Shown: piece by piece, positions 34,497 through 36,327 of the stretch
Numbering within the stretch: position 1 is the stretch's first letter
Layout: each line of letters begins with the position of its first letter
DNA from: Bacteroidia bacterium
Lineage (GTDB): Bacteria; Bacteroidota; Bacteroidia; JAIBAJ01
Assembly: GCA_019695265.1 (NCBI GenBank)
Contig: JAIBAJ010000023.1
Location: 1-36,327, forward strand
Length of the DNA stretch: 36,327 bases
Reading direction: 5' to 3'
Program-made: the position numbers and the translations under genes
The notes under the pieces: generated by a model
What the model was told of the DNA's origin: nothing
Seen by the model: only the letters and a program-made list of their open reading frames with translations
Database searches by the model: none

Positions 34497-34925
34497 ATGA
34501 TTGGAACTAAGACCTCTGCAAATTCCACCAATATTACCATGAATTCAAATGAAAAAGTTCTATCTAACAGACCAAAACAAATGGTATTCCTGATTTACCA
34601 AGGTCCAGAATCAGAATGCAATTTATTCACCACCTGGAATATAGAAGATTTAGCGACCCAGGGTTTTCTTCGAAAAAGAAGAGTCCCAACCGAATTAACA
34701 TCACAATTGCAACAAGTTAGCGAACAGAAACTTCAGGCTGTTAGAAACCAACACTATGAACTTTCTGCCAGTTTTCGTGATCAGGAACGAAAACTCTTGA
34801 ATGAGATTTGGAAAGAATTTGTACCCCAAGGTTATACCAGCGAATTAATCCTCAGTAGAAATGAAACAGATTATTACTTTGTGGCACCTTTTTCTATTCT
34901 GTTTCAGATGAAAAAAGGGAAATAG
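34497..34925 (+). CDS. Small UVR-motif protein (paralogue 2 of the cassette)
   Basis: From ATG 34497 this is a 142-residue soluble protein. Downstream of a poorly conserved N-terminal tail it repeats the architecture of the first UVR gene: MVFLIYQGPESECNLFTTWN, the UVR-like hairpin LQQVSEQKLQAVRNQHYELS followed by ASFRDQERKLL, and ELILSRNETDYYFVAP. I count about 41 identities over about 109 aligned residues with the first paralogue. The frame runs back to 34425 inside the AAA gene; ATG 34497, 34539 and 34581 are alternatives, and 34497 keeps a normal 13-bp spacer. The WYL gene follows within 11 bp. Divergent rather than recent duplication. Confidence 0.78.
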   Translation: MIGTKTSANSTNITMNSNEKVLSNRPKQMVFLIYQGPESECNLFTTWNIEDLATQGFLRKRRVPTELTSQLQQVSEQKLQAVRNQHYELSASFRDQERKLLNEIWKEFVPQGYTSELILSRNETDYYFVAPFSILFQMKKGK

Positions 34926-34936
34926 CATTGCACCAA

Positions 34937-35866
34937 ATGTCAAAACGCTCCTACCTACAACGTTACCTCCTGATTTTAAGAAGACTCAAAAACTATCCCT
35001 ATTCCAGTTTTGAGGATATAAGTGCATTTTTGGAGGAACAAGGTGCCATGTTGGTTGAGGATGGCAAAATGAATTCCTTTCTATTTTCAAAACGCACCTT
35101 TCAACGCGACATTCGGGATATTTATGAGCTATTTGATATCGAAATCACTTATTCCAAGGCTCAAAGAGGCTACCATCTTCCTATCTTTAATCAGACCAAC
35201 AACTTTTCTCAACGAATTTTAGATGCCTTTGGTGACTTAGAATTGCTCAAGTTTAGTTCCGACATTTCACCATGCATTCAGTTTGAAGGAAGAAAAGCTT
35301 TTGGCCAGGAGTTTATTCCCACCATAATCGAATCCATACAAAGCAAAAAGAAACTAAAATTCAGTTACCATAAATTCTTCGAAAAACATGAATCTACAAG
35401 GGTAGTTGAACCATTTTTACTCAAGGAATTTAAGAACAGATGGTACTTATTGGCCAGTGAACATCCTTCTGAACCTGTAAAAAGCTTTGGTTTGGAAAGA
35501 ATCCAATCGGTTGAAATTACCGATCAGCCCTGCGAAATGACCAATTCCGGTGCAATTGCCGATAAATATATCAATTGCTTTGGGATTATTTGTCCGGAAC
35601 AAGGTAAACCTTACGAAATCGTATTGGCATTTGACACCTTTCAATCCAAATATATCCAAACTTTACCGCTGCATCCATCCCAAACTTTGATATTTGAGAA
35701 TGAGTCGGAAGTCCATTTTCGATATTATTTATACCTGACACCCGATTTAATCATGGAAATTTTATCCTTTGGCGATACGGTTGAAGTACTATCTCCACCC
35801 GAACTTCGCCATCAAATACAACAGAATTTGGAAACTACTTTATCGTATTACCAAAATAAAGCCTAG
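34937..35866 (+). CDS. WYL-domain transcriptional regulator
   Basis: A 309-residue cytosolic protein. The N-terminal winged helix (about 5-80) has the recognition-helix segment FSKRTFQRDIRDIYELF and the wing KAQRGYHLP. The central WYL domain (about 130-200) contains KFSYHKFFEKHESTRVVEPF and the signature Trp169-Tyr170-Leu171 in NRWYLLASE. A C-terminal WCX-like extension runs to about residue 305 (LTPDLIMEILSFGDTVEVLS). WYL domains bind ligands, including nucleic acids in some cases, and such regulators are frequent beside defence and stress loci. The frame also begins at TTG 34928; ATG 34937 is preferred. It is the last gene of the UVR/AAA cassette and may control it. Confidence 0.9.
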   Translation: MSKRSYLQRYLLILRRLKNYPYSSFEDISAFLEEQGAMLVEDGKMNSFLFSKRTFQRDIRDIYELFDIEITYSKAQRGYHLPIFNQTNNFSQRILDAFGDLELLKFSSDISPCIQFEGRKAFGQEFIPTIIESIQSKKKLKFSYHKFFEKHESTRVVEPFLLKEFKNRWYLLASEHPSEPVKSFGLERIQSVEITDQPCEMTNSGAIADKYINCFGIICPEQGKPYEIVLAFDTFQSKYIQTLPLHPSQTLIFENESEVHFRYYLYLTPDLIMEILSFGDTVEVLSPPELRHQIQQNLETTLSYYQNKA

Positions 35867-35888
35867 TCAGAACATACAATTCTTTGTA

Positions 35889-35896
35889 TACATTTG
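35889..35896 (+). promoter_or_regulatory. Promoter -7 box of the last gene
   Basis: TACATTTG matches TAnnTTTG and ends 15 bp before ATG 35912, indicating that this gene starts its own transcript and is not part of the WYL operon. Confidence 0.5.
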
Positions 35897-35911
35897 CCCA
35901 ACCTAAATCGT

Positions 35912-36327
35912 ATGAAAACAAAATTACTTGTCCTATTATCCTTTATATTTCTTAGCATTTCTGCCTTTTCCCAAGGAAATTACGAAGAAGTCGTTTACCT
36001 CAAAAACGGATCAATTATACATGGAATGATTGTAGAATGGGTACCGAATGTTTCCATCAAAATCAAAAGTGGCGACAATCTTTTTGTATACAAACTTGAA
36101 GAAATTGAGAAAGTAACCAAAGAGTTAATTAAAAATGGTACTTCAACAGCAGGTAATCATGATTTTGGATTTAAACCCAAAGGCTATACCGGTAATTTCG
36201 AAATTGGATTGGTAGATTATCCGGAAGGAAGTGATTTGGCTTTGGTTTCTTTTAGCCTGGTCAATGGATATCAATTTAATCCCTACTTTTCAATGGGCTT
36301 AGGAGTTGGAGTAGAAATTTCATCCGA
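35912..36327 (+). CDS. Secreted, possibly outer-membrane beta-barrel protein (3' end outside window)
   Basis: An open frame of 138 codons runs off the window. It starts with a Sec signal peptide, MKTKLLVLLSFIFLSISAFS, followed by QGNYEEVVYLKNGSIIHGMI, where VYLKNGSIIHG is a short beta hairpin frequent in Bacteroidota envelope proteins. A linker leads to alternating hydrophobic strands with aromatic residues (NFEIGLVDYPEG, LVNGYQFNPYFSMGLGVGVE), which look like the first strands of an outer-membrane barrel. Function unknown. Confidence 0.75.
   Translation, partial: MKTKLLVLLSFIFLSISAFSQGNYEEVVYLKNGSIIHGMIVEWVPNVSIKIKSGDNLFVYKLEEIEKVTKELIKNGTSTAGNHDFGFKPKGYTGNFEIGLVDYPEGSDLALVSFSLVNGYQFNPYFSMGLGVGVEISS

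Noticed and set aside
32470-35866. Composite transposon or insertion sequence carrying the UVR/AAA cassette
   Set aside because: The repeat pair lies only on one side, and no transposase, terminal inverted repeats or target duplication are visible around the cassette.

Overview
The window comes from an AT-rich member of the Bacteroidota. The evidence is a complete sprA gene (the type IX secretion translocon, 2,485 codons), promoters of the phylum-specific TAnnTTTG type instead of sigma70 boxes, few convincing Shine-Dalgarno sequences, several short Sec-type secreted proteins and lipoproteins, and homologues typical of the phylum (SiaC-like phosphoprotein, Nudix-type regulator, CrtI-like desaturase, WYL regulator). 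I cannot place it below phylum level. There is no transposase, integrase, CRISPR array, rRNA or replication origin.

Layout. (1) 1-99 is the 3' end of an unidentified gene, followed by about 630 bp of non-coding DNA. (2) 730-4552, minus strand, is a tight operon: DUF2804 protein, paaG, paaH, paaI and a small channel-like membrane protein. It looks like the tail of a phenylacetyl-CoA or fatty acyl-CoA degradation cluster. (3) 4659-8886, plus strand, holds an ACE-like M2 peptidase lipoprotein, purine nucleoside phosphorylase, purC and a small secreted protein. (4) 9766-19254 holds ruvA, sprA and a secreted Xaa-Pro aminopeptidase, followed by tRNA-His(GTG) with a strong terminator. (5) 19738-20925, minus strand, holds an orphan SiaC-family phosphoprotein and a periplasmic thioredoxin-like protein. 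(6) 21271-25995, plus strand, is a four-gene run: LamG-like/coiled-coil secreted protein, panB, Nudix-like regulator and GT39-type glycosyltransferase. (7) 26351-30423 holds hisS, an M48 (Ste24-like) protease and a CrtI-like desaturase; mutY faces them from the minus strand. (8) 31565-32407 is a lipoprotein gene. (9) 32955-35866 is a compact cassette that I consider the best candidate for an undescribed system: a UVR-motif protein, an AAA+ ATPase, a second paralogous UVR-motif protein and a WYL-domain regulator. (10) 35912 to the end is a partial secreted or outer-membrane protein.

Seven copies of a GC-rich dispersed repeat of about 150 bp occupy most of the larger intergenic gaps. They fall into two sequence subtypes. 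Two of the gaps carry a convergent pair made of one copy of each subtype. A central hairpin is kept by compensating base changes between copies. Several apparent ORFs and extended gene starts are artefacts of this repeat.

Most of the window is core metabolism and envelope biology: purine salvage and synthesis, pantothenate, histidine charging, DNA repair and type IX secretion. The accessory-looking parts are the repeats and the UVR/AAA/UVR/WYL cassette. All assignments are by eye; no database search was run.
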